A DNA stretch of 64,000 nt, from contig OZ007512.1 of the NCBI GenBank assembly GCA_963931865.1, positions 9,991,160 through 10,055,159 of the forward strand, in the 5' to 3' direction. Shown here piece by piece: positions 33,222-44,296 of this stretch. A program made the translations under genes and the position numbers. The notes under the pieces were generated by a model. It made no database searches and was not told the origin of the DNA. It was given only the letters and a program-made list of their open reading frames with translations. The number at the start of each line of letters is the position of its first letter. Position 1 is the stretch's first letter. Origin of the DNA: Axinella damicornis (lineage: Eukaryota > Porifera > Demospongiae > Axinellida > Axinellidae).

Positions 33222-36200
33222 CTTCTGAATGGCATCCTCATCGTAAAATGATGTCAGCAGGTCCAGGGAAACTACCTCTCCATCCACACTACTCACTAGA
33301 TCCTCAACCTGGGTATGGACAAATCAGAGGGAGAGAGAGAGGGAGGGAGGGAGGGAGGGAGGGAGGGAGGGAGGGAGGGAGAGGGTGAGGGGAGGGAGGG
33401 AGGGAGGGAGGGAGGGATGGAGGGAGGGATGGAGGGAGGGATGGAGGGAGGGAGGGAGGGAGGGAGGGAGGGAGGGAGGGAGGGAGGGAGGGGAGGGAGG
33501 GACAGAGGGGGAAGCCGGAGGGAGGGAGGGAGGGAGGGAGAGGGGAGGGAGGGAGGGAGAGGGGAGGGAGGGAGGGAGGGAGGGAGGGAGGGAGGGAGGG
33601 AGGGAGGGAGGGAGGGAGGGAGAGAGGGAGGGAGGGAGGGAGAGAGGGAGGGAGAGGGTGAGGGGAGGGAGGGAGGGAGGGAGGGATGGAGGGAGGGATG
33701 GAGGGAGGGATGGAGGGAGGGATGGAGGGAGGGAGGGAGGGAGGGAGGGAGGGAGGGAGGGAGGGAGGGAGGGAGGGGAGGGAGGGACAGAGGGGGAAGC
33801 CGGAGGGAGGAAGGGAGGGAGAGGGGAGGGAGGGAGGGAGGGAGAGGGGAGGGAGGGAGGGAGGGAGGGAGGGAGGGAGGGAGGGAAGGAGGGAGAGGAG
33901 GGAGAAGCCAGAGGGAGGGATAGAGGGGAGGGAGGGAGGGATGGCAGGGAGGGATGGAGGGAAGGAGGGAGGGATGGAAGGAGGGAGGAGGGGAGGGAGG
34001 GAGGGGAAGGAGGGACGGAGGGAGAGGGGGGAGGGGAGGGAGGGACAGAGGGAGGGAGGGAGGGAGGGAGGGAGGGAGGGAGGGAGGGTGGTGAGGAAGG
34101 GAGAGGGGAGGGAGGGATGGAGGGAGGGATGGAGGGAGGGATGGAGGGAGGGAGGGAGGGAGGGAGGGAGGGAGGGGAGGGAGGGACAGAGGGGGAAGCC
34201 GGAGGGAGGGAGGGAGGGAGAGGGGAGGGAGGGAGGGAGGGAGAGGGGAGGGAGGGAGGGAGGGAGGGAGGGAGGGAGGGAGGGAGGGAGGGAGGGAGGG
34301 AGGGAGGGAGGGAGGGAAGGAGGGAGAGGAGGGAGAAGCCAGAGGGAGGGATAGAGGGGAGGGAGGGAGGGATGGCAGGGAGGGATGGAGGGAAGGAGGG
34401 AGGGATGGAAGGAGGGAGGAGGGGAGGGAGGGAGGGGAAGGAGGGACGGAGGGAGAGGGGGGAGGGAGGGACAGAGGGAGGGAGGGAGGGAGGGAGGGAG
34501 GGAGGGAGGGAGGGAGGGTGGTGAGGAAGGGAGAGGGGAGGGAGGGAGGGAGGAGGAAGGGACCAAGGGAGGGAGGGAGGGAGGAGAGGAGGGAGGGAGA
34601 GGGAGGGCGGGAGAGGGAGGGGGAGGGAGGGGAGGGAGGGGAAGGGAGGGAGGGTGGGTGGGGAAGGGAGGGAGGGAAAAGACCTTAATTGTGGGATGTA
34701 ATTAGACCCCTTGCCTCGTGTGTGTGTGTGTTGGGGTCACTGACAAGAATCTCCAATCACTCAGCTACACCAATCAAGATATACATTGACCAACACCTAT
34801 ACTGTAGGTGGATTTTATGGCCATGGCTTGTGCTGTCCTTAAGTGCAAAGAGGATGGAGGGGGGAATTGGTGGGTGCTCATTTGAGTAAACTTCGACCCC
34901 ATACAGGAAATTGAGCGAAAGTGGGATGGGTGCTCTTTCAAAGATGGGCATTCTTTTGCAACATTAAGACACTAATGCACAAGACTAACCTGAGGGCATT
35001 CCTTGGTGTCATGCAGTAGCACTGCTAGTACGTTCTGTGAAGAGTCCTTGATACCAAACTTCTTGAAGGAGTCAGATATCTGCAAGGAATAAAATATCCA
35101 TGCCAGTCTGCGGGTGCATGAACTACATGTGTATGTTACTTGTTACTTTACTACAACCTTATTATCAGGCCTGTAGCTATGAATGTACAGGAACTTTCTT
35201 TGTAACACAATTATGAAGGGTTCAACGTAGGACAAACTTACTCTCAGTAATGAAAACCAGGTAAGGCTGTAGGTGGAGAGACATACCGTAGAGTAGGTAT
35301 CAAGCGCCCACCCCCCTCTTCATGCAAAAGTTACTGCACAGGGTTCAAAAGCAGCAGCAGTAAGGGCCCACCAATCACAAAAGTCTTGAGCAGCATTTCC
35401 AGCTTAGCTTAACCTTCGGGTAAGGTAGTGCGTTCAAAAAGGTCGATTTACAGTGAACTACGACGTGCTTTCTCTGTCGAGCATTTCTTCTCAAGGACTT
35501 CGCAAAGACGAGCAATCAATTTCCTTACGTAAAAAATGGACTTGCGCTTGTTGTTTATACAGTGCTGAATGGGTGGGTGGATACTACATCCTGATGTGAT
35601 GCACAGGCAATGATACAGTGTAACTGAGGATGACTTTTGGACCACGTCGATACCAAATCGGTACTCCACGTGAGAACACTTGTGTAACTGATGTTTCAGT
35701 ACATGTAGATTATTACAATTTCATCCTCAATCATGAACCTTGAACCGCACTTGAATTCTTTATTTGTAGCCACTCCCAATAAACTAAACTTGTGCTGGAT
35801 GCCTGACCTGAAAATGTTCTGGCTACACTGTGGCCTTCAAGCTTCTAATGTGCCCTTTGTGGACTGTGCCCTTTGCTAGCCACTTGCCCTTTGATTCCTT
35901 AGCAACCACTTGACTTGGCAAGGCTTCATGGTTTCTGAATCTCTGGGATGGAGCTACAGCCCTGCTCACTGAGACTGGAGAAGTACATGTACTCTTACAT
36001 TGTTTGAGGGGGAGAGGCTGAAGATGATCTCGGAGAAGACACTTCTGGTCTTCATTAGCTGCTGTTCTTTGCTCACAACAGCCCTGTTCACTGCAGCCAG
36101 CACATGGAATGCACTCACAAGCTACAAGAGAATGGGGAAACGGATGACTCAGAGCAGAATAAACGTTTAGGATACTCATAGGAAGCACCCATTCTAAGCT

Positions 36201-37452
36201 TCAAAATGCACACTTTCCTGCACAACGTGCTCCTATCATAAATGATGTGAAATGCAAACCTAGCCTGCTAAATGACGTGGAGGAGTGATGAAGCTGACAC
36301 GGTGGTTGTTGCTTGCCCAATGAATGTTGGAGGTGTCATGCTCTCAAAGCTAGCCTCGTTCCCAGGCTCCTCCCCAGCTTTTTGTCTCATACTGTACAGG
36401 GCTACTCAAAGCAGTGCTGGGCATTATGTACTTTACAAGTATCAAAGTAGAGATAAAAAAAGTTGCGTATTACTTTTCAGGCATCATAAACAGCCTCACA
36501 CATTTCCAGGCCTTCTACACTATTCATTTCGTTACAGAATCCAGTTGATGGCCCATTCTGATTTGGTTATGCTGCTGGAATGTTGGCAACACCAACCAGA
36601 ATGCTGAAGAGGATGTTAGTCCAGTGTGATGCAAGATCAGAAAGCTTGGTTATTCTGAATGCTTCCTCAAGTGCAGCTTCAAACTCTCACACCATTTGCT
36701 CAGTTTTCTGGTGAGGGAGCACCTACCTCAGGAGTTTGTTCCGCTACATTATGGATTATAAAAGGTGCAGAAACCGGAAAGAAAAATACGGCTGGCCCAA
36801 AAGATACTAGTCACTCCCATATGCACCGTAGTCACAGCTGCGACTAGGCATCTTGACCACATGTACCGAGGAAGGGGTTGAGTCACTATGCATTATTCCG
36901 TAGCTCAGACCACAAAATGTGCATGTATGTAGCCAATGGAAATACAGAGCAGTCAAAAGGCTTGTTCCCAGATGAGACAATGATCAAGACCCTTCTGCAA
37001 TGCAATCAAGCAGCAAATATGACAATCAAGATTTCTAGACCCCGGCCGGCCGGTTGCAGCTATGACTACAGCGTCTACGTAAGGGACACCCCCTTGCTCG
37101 AGTGGCTACGTATACCGGGGGTAGTAACCTCATTCTCAGACCTCTCCCCAGCTTGTGTCACCTCAGTACTACAAGCAACACAAAACCAGGTTGGAGAGTG
37201 AAGTGGCAGTATTATAAATCTGCAGGTTAGTATAAATGGCCCGCCATATATACAGGGTTTATAAAGGGTGGCACTAACTAGGGTAGGGTCCAGCAACGCC
37301 GCCTGTATCTTCCCTCCTGTGGCGTCAATTCTCAGCCTGGGGGCGTTCCTCACTCCACGGAAGAGCACCAAGGTCACCCAGCTCTCCACAGCGCAGCAGG
37401 TGAGCTGAGACGTGAGGAACAGCTGAGAGGGAGCAGTCGAGTCCGTCTCCAT
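33222..37452 (-). CDS. TPRKB: TPRKB / Cgi121-like EKC/KEOPS subunit, copy A
   Basis: Four phase 0 coding exons on the minus strand: 37452-37279, 36121-35999, 35079-34990 and 33308-33222, all with GT donors and AG acceptors. The 158 residues decoded line up with animal TPRKB in order: the N-terminal VTLVLF-x-x-VRNA block and ALLDPT, a central helix [38 protein letters not shown], and [20 protein letters not shown] binds the TP53RK kinase in the KEOPS complex that makes t6A on tRNAs (family knowledge). The last 15-25 residues are unresolved. The frame may run on past 33222 to a nearby stop, or splice to a short exon near 33105. Intron 3 holds the 1.35 kb GGGA tract. It is divergent from GTF2H5 with 84 bp between start codons. 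Confidence 0.88.
33331..34679. repeat. 1.35 kb GGGA microsatellite
   Basis: Almost pure GGGA/GGAG repeats on the plus strand with few interruptions. Blocks like GACAGAGGGGGAAGCCGGAG recur at about 33500, 33785 and 34185, which points to internal duplication. The long frames it creates on both strands (Gly/Arg/Glu and Pro/Ser) are compositional artefacts. It lies inside TPRKB intron 3, about 20 bp from the exon 4 acceptor. Confidence 0.97.
36352..36408. mobile_element. Truncated TAGCCTCGTTCCCAG hairpin element
   Basis: The left arm and loop match the complete element at 58308-58394 in copy B, but about 34 bp of the right arm is missing here. Loss is the likely direction, since the hairpin is complete in copy B. 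Confidence 0.75.
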
Positions 37453-37536
37453 TTATGGCGGTCTGTTCTAATTAAACGAAACAACAGAGAAGAAAATAAT
37501 TTCGTATTTTTAGAGTGACTGTACTTTGGACTGAAA
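37453..37536. promoter_or_regulatory. Putative bidirectional promoter, TPRKB/GTF2H5 copy A
   Basis: 84 bp separates the two divergent ATG codons. It holds an AATTAAACGAAACAACAGAG segment conserved in copy B. Promoter function is inferred from the arrangement and from conservation. Confidence 0.55.
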
Positions 37537-38304
37537 ATGGTGAACGTGAGCAAAGGACTCCTTTTAAAGTGGTAGGTTCCTTCTGTGCGTCTAACTATAG
37601 TCCTGCACTCACTGTCACAACACAATACTAACACACTATTGTATGCTACACTAAATTTCACAGTCCCGTAGACACTGTGTACACTATACACTCGGCCATA
37701 GTACCATCTTTAATAGTCCTACATGAGCACAGAGTGGCTCCTCTGTGTCAGCCTCACATGAATGTGCATACATACATACTACACTCACTCTTGTAGCGGC
37801 ATACTGTCCAATTAGCGTACACTGCATGTAGCCTTGTTCCCAGGCCTCTATGCCCCGCTTTTCTCGCTTGCAAGTGACAAAAGCGCGGTGTAGAGGCCTG
37901 GGAATGAGACTACACTGCATGCACTCCAAACATTACACATAATTATATAGCATACACAAGTGCATTGACGTTTAATACATTGGTGTCTGGACATTGTGGT
38001 ACTGCTACAGCAGGTCTATGCACTGAAACACCATCCATGCTAAACTTAACCTTGTTCCAATGCTCACATGCACACACACACACTCAGCAGCAGTGATGCT
38101 GCTATAAAACAGTATATCAAGTTCCTGGATGAGCGTAACCTTCTCGGAAAGAAGTTCATTCTCCACGATCTGGATGATGTCCACCTGTTCGTGGCCGGAG
38201 ATGTTGCCAGGCAGTTACAGGAGAAACTAGATGAACTCATGGAAAGGAATTCTTACTCTGAGTTTGGGCAAGAGGTCCAGGGGCAGAGAGTGCGCAAAGA
38301 GTAA
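37537..38304 (+). CDS. GTF2H5: GTF2H5 (TFIIH subunit 5, TTDA/Tfb5-like), copy A
   Basis: Exon 1 is 37537-37571 (MVNVSKGLLLK plus two bases, donor GTAGGT) and exon 2 is 38091-38304. They join as TG plus C to give Cys. The product is 82 residues. It matches the small TFIIH subunit throughout: MVNV start, IKQYIKFLDE, LGKKFILHDLDDVHLFV, then a helix and LDELMERNSYS. Animal GTF2H5 proteins are about 71 residues, so this one has a short charged C-terminal extension. It stabilises TFIIH for nucleotide excision repair and transcription (family knowledge). A second intact copy lies at 59926-60678. Confidence 0.92.
37829..37912. mobile_element. TAGCCT hairpin MITE with 9 bp duplication, in GTF2H5 intron
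   Basis: 84 bp, starting TAGCCTTGTTCCCAGGCCTC and ending with the inverted form. CACTGCATG flanks both sides (37820-37828, 37913-37921). The same insertion is present in copy B, so it predates the segmental duplication. Confidence 0.85.
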
Positions 38305-38512
38305 CTCCTTTCATTCATGATGCTCCATTGCTCCCATGTGTCATGTGTGTGCCTTTAGCTCTCACAGTTCCTCATTTGTTCTTCACATTAATTCTTCTGT
38401 ATGTCAATTGAGACACAATCTCTTAACTCTTCCACCATTTTCATTATACTGTGATGTGGTACTGACAGCAGTCACACATCATCCTGTGATCCATTTACAG
38501 TATATATGAATG

Positions 38513-38617
38513 TAGTCTCAGTCCCAGACCCAACCAACCCCAGCATGGATTGCTTTTAGTATCACATTATATTGGAAGCGATACACGCGCTGGATAAACG
38601 GTCTGGGAACGAGACTA
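38513..38617. mobile_element. TAGTCTC hairpin MITE, copy A only
   Basis: 105 bp with ends TAGTCTCAGTCCCAGACC and the inverted form of TAGTCTCGTTCCCAGACC. ATATGAATG is duplicated on both sides (38504-38512, 38618-38626). The homologous site in copy B (about 60875-60883) is empty. Confidence 0.9.
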
Positions 38618-39318
38618 ATATGAATGTACTAACATCACTCCAGTGCTTCCACCATTCAAATTACTATCAGCAAAGCTGAAAGTGCACATGACATAGACGG
38701 GACCAAATCCCAGACACCAAATGCCTAATGGGTTTGTGAGAAAACAACAGCCCCAGCTCAGGAACCCTCCGCTTCTGATTTATGGAACAGAAAGTCCATT
38801 ATGCATGTGCACTAATTGAGACAATCCGAGCTTACCTTGCAGCTGTAAGTACATGCTGGTGGATACAATCAGAGTCTGCTTGCATGGGGTGAAAATGAGT
38901 TGGCCATTGTGTGGGCATGGGGTAATAGCCTCGTTTTTTCCCATGGCCTGAGAACAAGGCTAGGGGTAATATGGTTTTCCCCTTGTGTTTTGCAAGAGGT
39001 GAAGTAGCTATGTCATGCAGGCCATTACTCAATATCCCTTCGCTTTTCATGCAAAGACTTCATTGCACTGCAGGTATACGTACATGTAGTTGTCCACCAA
39101 TAATAATTATTAAACCAATTCAACGGCCGCCGCAGACCAGGAAAACACAAAAAATTCATGCAAAAGTGTAGCACTATACTAAAGATGCCAAATGCAACAA
39201 TAATAAATTCAGTCTCTAATAGTGGACATAATTAAACTAACAGGATCATTTGATCAACAAAAATGTGCCAAAAGCTTTCCAACCATAAAACGGTAGTAAC
39301 TAAAACGTCATTTCAGAG

Positions 39319-39751
39319 TTACCGAAGTCGATATATATCCTGGATATCACTAGCAAGAGTTTTTAGTCCCATTGCTTGCAGGACGTCGATCAGTGTGCCC
39401 CAGCAGAGAGGCTTGCCTTTTCCTCCAATCCACAGCCCCAGAATTTCTAGATTAATCTGCTCAGCATCGTCCCGGTACTTTGTGCCAATTGCCCTCACTT
39501 CGGCTCCTGTTTTATCGTTTAGAAGTAGAACTCCAAACGTAAAGTACTTTGCGCCTATTTGTGTGGGAATACTGATGTTTCCACTCTTGCCCGGGAAGTT
39601 TAGAAGTTTCAATAAATTGGGCCTTTCACCTGCAATCAAAGAAACAGCAGGTCATGAAGTTCAATGCCGAAAAATGTTAGCATCAGAAACAATTCACCTG
39701 TAGTTGCGTGACATGTATCCAACTGAGCAGTCCGAGTTACGGGATCATCAC
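39319..39751 (-). CDS. Death-domain protein, last two exons
   Basis: Two phase 1 exons on the minus strand, 39751-39698 (54 bp) and 39629-39319, with good acceptors (TTGCATTAG, GATTGCAG) and a GTGAAT donor. The second encodes a Death-fold domain. An N-terminal turn with ISIPTQIG and a YFTFGVLLLND helix is followed by a helix with DAEQINLEIL, a W-x-x-GKGKP-x-W turn, and a last helix LIDVLQAMGLKTLASDI. Death domains of this type occur in many sponge and cnidarian proteins that signal by homotypic contacts (family knowledge). It ends 14 residues after the domain. Upstream exons must exist beyond 39751 but I could not place them. Confidence 0.75.
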
Positions 39752-39856
39752 CTAATGCAAGAAACAGACAGTACACACATCAATATAGAAGCAGTTGCCT
39801 TTATAGGTATACCGGGAGTAGTCAAAATCTGCCAAAGTTTGTGACTGAGATGGAAT

Positions 39857-40024
39857 GACACATTTTGACCCGAGTAGGTCTTTGACGTGAGGAAAACCTA
39901 TACTCAGGTCGAAACGTTGTGTCATTATTGGATCTCAGTCACAACTATTTGCACAACATTTCGACTTGAGTAGGTCTTCGACATGAGGAAGACTTACGTA
40001 CTCATGTCGAAACGTTGTGTCATT
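39857..40024. repeat. Two tandem hairpin units ending in CGAAACGTTGTGTCA
   Basis: Each unit is an imperfect hairpin of about 70 bp. It opens with ACACATTTTGACCCGAGTAG or ACAACATTTCGACTTGAGTA and closes with the inverted TACTCATGTCGAAACGTTGT or a close variant. The units are about 95 bp apart. They look like arms of a decayed inverted-repeat element. Confidence 0.65.
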
Positions 40025-40533
40025 GAATTGGAGTCGCACAGTTGCATTAGTTATACTATTTTGCCTTAGGATTAAATTGATATGTATACCACGTTTCTGG
40101 AGCATAATCATGCTGCTTGAAATATGGGGTGCTATTCATACAAATTGTGTTGCGTGCTGCCCGTAGTGGGACGTCATTACTGTACGTACCTGTACATACC
40201 TCCAACAGAAGCAGCTGCTGGCTAACTTTAAGTTGGTACCATGTATAGCCTGTGCATACTATGTGGCATTGCTGTCTCTGAATTTCTGCACATGTCTATG
40301 TGGCAAAGGTCAATCACACACTAAGTTTTGGAGTCAGAGACTCAGAGTACATCTGGTTCAGTACATGTAGCTTCAATAAACCTGCATTCATGACCAGAGT
40401 AATCCACCTTCAGAGAACGTATTATGTAAGGTACGTATGTACTGCTTGAGTTAATGAATTACCTGTATGTGACCTTGCAATTGAATCTGACACTTGGGGT
40501 ACCTCCTGCATTGGTAATGGTAAATACAGTGTA

Positions 40534-41673
40534 CAGTAGCGGTCAGAAAAAAGTTCCCGTTCCGTTCCGGTATTGCGAGCGTACTACGCTAATAAACGTT
40601 CGCGTTTCGTAATCGTTCCGTTTTTACGTTCCGTAATTGCGCTATTACGGTATGAAGCACATGACCATTCTCCGAAGTGTGATATATTGATAAACAGTTC
40701 TGACAGTCAAGCGCCTGCAAGGAGATCTCAAGATTCAACGATACAGCTACCGCACAGCCGACGACGACTACTACGAAGGCTATCGCCGCGATCATGGTGT
40801 ATTCGGGGTACAAAAAGCAGCGAATCCTCGCACACTACTGGTGGACTGGACTGGACTCACCCAAAAATCTGTAAGATGCCTTTTTCAGTGTAGGACAGAA
40901 GCTAAGCATACTTATTTATTCACTAACGTTGCTTGCATAGCCTGCTTTAGTGTCTTCCCTCGAGTCGGTAGAGGTCAAAGGTCACGTGCATATTTAATGA
41001 GCTCCAGCAAAATGCGCTTCAGTCAGTCGTGGATGATAGAGGAATATTATTTTCTGTTTCTATGCTTCAGCAAAAGGCTGGAGTTCGATGTCTGCAGTAA
41101 ATAAATGCTCTTCTAATCTTTTCATTGAAGCTCATTAAATATGCACGTGACCTTTGACCTCTACCGACTCGAGGAAAGACACTAAAGCAAGCTATGCAAG
41201 CAACTTTAGTGAATAAATAAGTATGCTTAGCTTCTGTCCTACACTGAAAAAGGCATCTTACAGATTTTTGGGTGAGTCCAGTCCAGTGAATAAAGACGCC
41301 CTGCGCGTACGTACGGTGATGATAGCGCGCGGCCCGCATTTTATTTCCATTCCGCGTTCCGGCTTTCACAGGTACCCGGTACCCGTATGGTACTCACTGT
41401 TGTTTTCTTCAGATGGGGAGGTCCGCGTCTTCCTCGAAGCCATGACTGCTCTCGAGTGTCAAAGGACTAATTAGTAGTGCACGCAAAGTCAGCTGTCAAA
41501 ACACACCCTGGCAAGCTGTCAAAACACACGTACAGTGAAGTGCTCGAACGCAATTACGTAGCGTTACCATGATTACGCTTGACTTCCGTTCCGTTGCCGT
41601 ATCTTTATTACTGTCTAGCGTATTACGCTCGTAATTCTGGAACGGAACGGGAACTTTTTTCTGACCGCTACTG
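40534..41673. mobile_element. 1.14 kb inverted-repeat transposon, TA target (Tc1/pogo-like ends)
   Basis: Ends CAGTAGCGGTCAGAAAAAAG and the exact inverse. The inverted repeat continues with some mismatches for about 60 bp and includes GTTCCCGTTCCGTTCC. TA flanks both sides (40532-40533, 41674-41675). No transposase is present. A second long inverted repeat is nested inside. Confidence 0.85.
40845..41287. repeat. Long inverted repeat nested in the TA element
   Basis: Arms of about 160 bp (40845-41003 and about 41128-41287) are nearly exact inverses. They share ACTGGACTGGACTCACC, AAATCTGTAAGATGCCTTTT and GAGGTCAAAGGTCACGTGCA, with a loop of about 125 bp. This is a foldback structure, either a second transposon inserted in the first or part of the same composite. 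Confidence 0.85.
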
Positions 41674-41788
41674 TACATTAATACTAGTGGAAATGCATGA
41701 CATTGGGGGGTGAGACTGAGCGAAGAGCATGGACAGTTCACAGTTCTTTGCAACGATGAAGTACACTATTCATGCATTGTCTATCATT

Positions 41789-44157
41789 TTAACACATGAT
41801 GCAAGAACACAGTGATTTACGGCATGATGTACGACACATAGGAAATTCACAGCAAACTCGTCTATGTGGGGTTTGCTCACTGATTGTGATGAACTTCTCT
41901 GATTGCAAAACAGCATTTCTCACCTCTGCAAACCACACTTTGTGTTTCTCCCCCAAAGAACAGACAGCATTGCCACAGTCTATGCAGGTCATATCTTGTG
42001 GAACACCAGAATGTTGCTGACAGAGATCTCTAATGACGGCGATGTGGATCTTGCTGGACGTTCGATTCTTCTCACATGTTGAATAGTAGCCAATATTGTA
42101 TCTTGTAGAGTTGTGCAGTTCCTCCAAGCTAGATTTTATGGCACTTTTGACAGAATCACAAATTTCCACACACACACTATTAAGGTTTTCCGGAAAAAGT
42201 TGTACACATGAACGATCGCGCAACTTCTCCACGAAAATTCTAAGCACACTTCGAGATCCAATTAGTCCATGCTGGATGTGCACAGTGTATGTGCACAACA
42301 GACCTCTTACAAATATATGAAAAACAACCCTTTCTCTGCCCAGTCTTTCACGATTAAGTACCCATGTGTACTTGGCTTCACACTGCTTGGGTTTTTGAGC
42401 CAGTTTTATTGCAAGGACTGAAAATAGGCCCTTTGGGCAGTATTGGTGACCACGATCAAAGATTACTAGTAGGTCAGCAACATGTGGTTCAGAATCTTCT
42501 TCAGATGTGGACAGATCATGTAGAGTATCAGCTAGAACACAAGGCATGAAGTATTTTGTCTCAGGGTTCTCTTCATCTCCCTGAAGTTTCACGACAATGT
42601 GAAGATGGCTCAGAACATGTAGAAGGAATGGTAGATTAAGATCACTTGTTTCACTCTGAGCAGCAATACATTTGACTGCGTCCACTGAAATTAGCCCTTT
42701 GTCCCGGAATTCCTTCACTTGTTCTGGTGTAAGGCTGCAATCACTGTTACTGTCATTAAATTTCTCAGCAATGAGGTCACTGAGCACATTGTAAATCACT
42801 TGAGGGTTAGTGATAACTATGCCACCCAAACCTTCACCTCTATAGTATCGAATGATACCAAATCTCTCATGAAGGAATGTGAGTGCTTGCTTAACATCAT
42901 CTTCTTTTATGCCACACATGTTAGCCAAGTCTACACACTGCTGATACGTAAGAATTTCAGATTTTCCTGGCCATCGCAACATCAGGTCAAATCCTAGCCA
43001 ATTTGCAGAAATGTCTTCCTTGTAGTCACTATCTCCGGATCTTTTAAAGATTAAACTTCTCACTTTATGTCGTATTTCCTGGAATACTGCATTTTCTAAA
43101 GATTCGTTATCAACCATATACACAAACTTTTTGTTTGGTTGTTTTCTGCATGGGACTTGAAGCATGCCCTTCTGGTAGTAAGGAGTGTCCTTAAGAAGAT
43201 CTTGCACATCACATTCAATTCGGTTCTGCACACTCACATCTGTAACACAGTCACTATGTGTACCAACTAATAGCACCTTGGCTTCTATCACTCGGTCTGT
43301 TCCATCCTTCTTAAAATGGTAGCACTTGGTTGCCTGAATGCTAGCAAGAATATTAAGAATTGTGTCTTTCACAGTAAAGGTTGAGATGCCAGGTGGTGGT
43401 TCATACAGTGATCCATCACTTCTCTTGTACACAGCAGGAAACGTTTTGTCTAGACCTTGTGCAGCATGCTTCAGGTTGAAAACTAGGAGGAAAATGGATG
43501 GTCCCGAGATAATAGCAGGGAGTACTTCCTGAAATTCCAGTTGACCTCCTGTATCAGTGAAATAAATGGTACACTGACTCTCAAGACGTTTTTTTGCAGC
43601 TATCCACTTGTCGCTGCCAACATCAAGTATAGTGTCGATAAGATCTGAGTAAGATGGTGGCTGCACCTCATTCAGAGTTATATCCAATTCTGTAACAGCA
43701 CTCTTCAAATCTGATGATGGATATTGATGTGGAACATCATCATCCACAGAGAGTGAAGTTCTTTGTTCAGGCTCCATTGTAGCAATAGACAGCTTGTCTG
43801 TAGTTAAATCTGAGCCTTCTAACTCCTTGGTATCTCCAGGAATACTGGTGGAGGAGCTAGATAACTGTTTGGTAACAGTTTCTTCCTGGGAAGGTTGTTG
43901 CCCTATACCCTGCAGAAACTGTGCTCCCTCTTCTTCCCACTCAAGTATTGTCCATTCACAACCATCGGCAGTAACTGCACTTACTACTGGTTTGTCTGCC
44001 ACACCAGTAGACTTACTTGGTCGATCTATCTGCTTTAAAAGCCGTCTCTTCAGAGATGACTTTCCAGTTTGTGGAGCACCAACTGTCATGCACTGTGCAA
44101 TACACAGTGGCATCATTCTCTCCTTTTCTAGAGCAGTTTCTAATGCCTCTTTGTCAA
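41789..44157 (-). CDS. Roco-like GTPase (Ras-of-complex / COR type), last exon
   Basis: 788 codons in one exon on the minus strand, entered in phase 1 after the acceptor CTCTCTACACAG. It has a P-loop GAPQTGKSSL near residue 30, a G3 motif DTGGQLEFQE near 200, and a hydrophobic SIFLLVFNLKHA strand. A G4-like VGTHSD follows near 300. Then comes a COR-like winged-helix region (WLGFDLMLRW, ILTYQQCVDLANMCGI, ITNPQVIYNVLSDLI). The C-terminal 250 residues contain paired CxxC motifs and end in a Cys-rich tail. Roco proteins with this GTPase are abundant in sponges (family knowledge). The start codon lies in an upstream exon I did not find. An in-frame upstream extension to 44191 has no ATG. Confidence 0.82.
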
Positions 44158-44296
44158 CTGTGTAGAGAGCATAAGTCACAGAATTTGTCAATGAGTATTG
44201 TATACCACAATCATGCAGTTCAGGTTACCATGACAGGAATCCATAGCTATGTTAATAAAATGCCAATTTGATCAGTCCAATTTGAGGACATGTACC

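Larger units (their letters stand above)
31476..39115. repeat. Segmental duplication, copy A (about 7.6 kb)
   Basis: Colinear in direct orientation with 53958-61420. It starts at TTCAGTTCTGGGAACAAA and ends near the sequence after TTCATTGCACTG. It includes a small plus-strand gene, TPRKB and GTF2H5. Relative to copy B it has a MITE insertion at 38513, a truncated hairpin at 36352 and a longer GGGA tract. It lacks the SINE and the MITE found at 58984 and 58559. Confidence 0.92.

Noticed and set aside
33304..34705. Frames of 106-420 codons rich in Gly/Arg/Glu or Pro/Ser in the GGGA tract (also at 55751-56517)
   Set aside because: A four-base repeat without stops is open in several frames on both strands. 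The composition is purely repeat-driven.
36878..37201. 107-codon plus-strand frame opposite TPRKB exon 1 and intron 1
   Set aside because: It has no domain and is interrupted by the SINE in copy B. It runs through intronic and unique sequence, so it is not supported as a gene.
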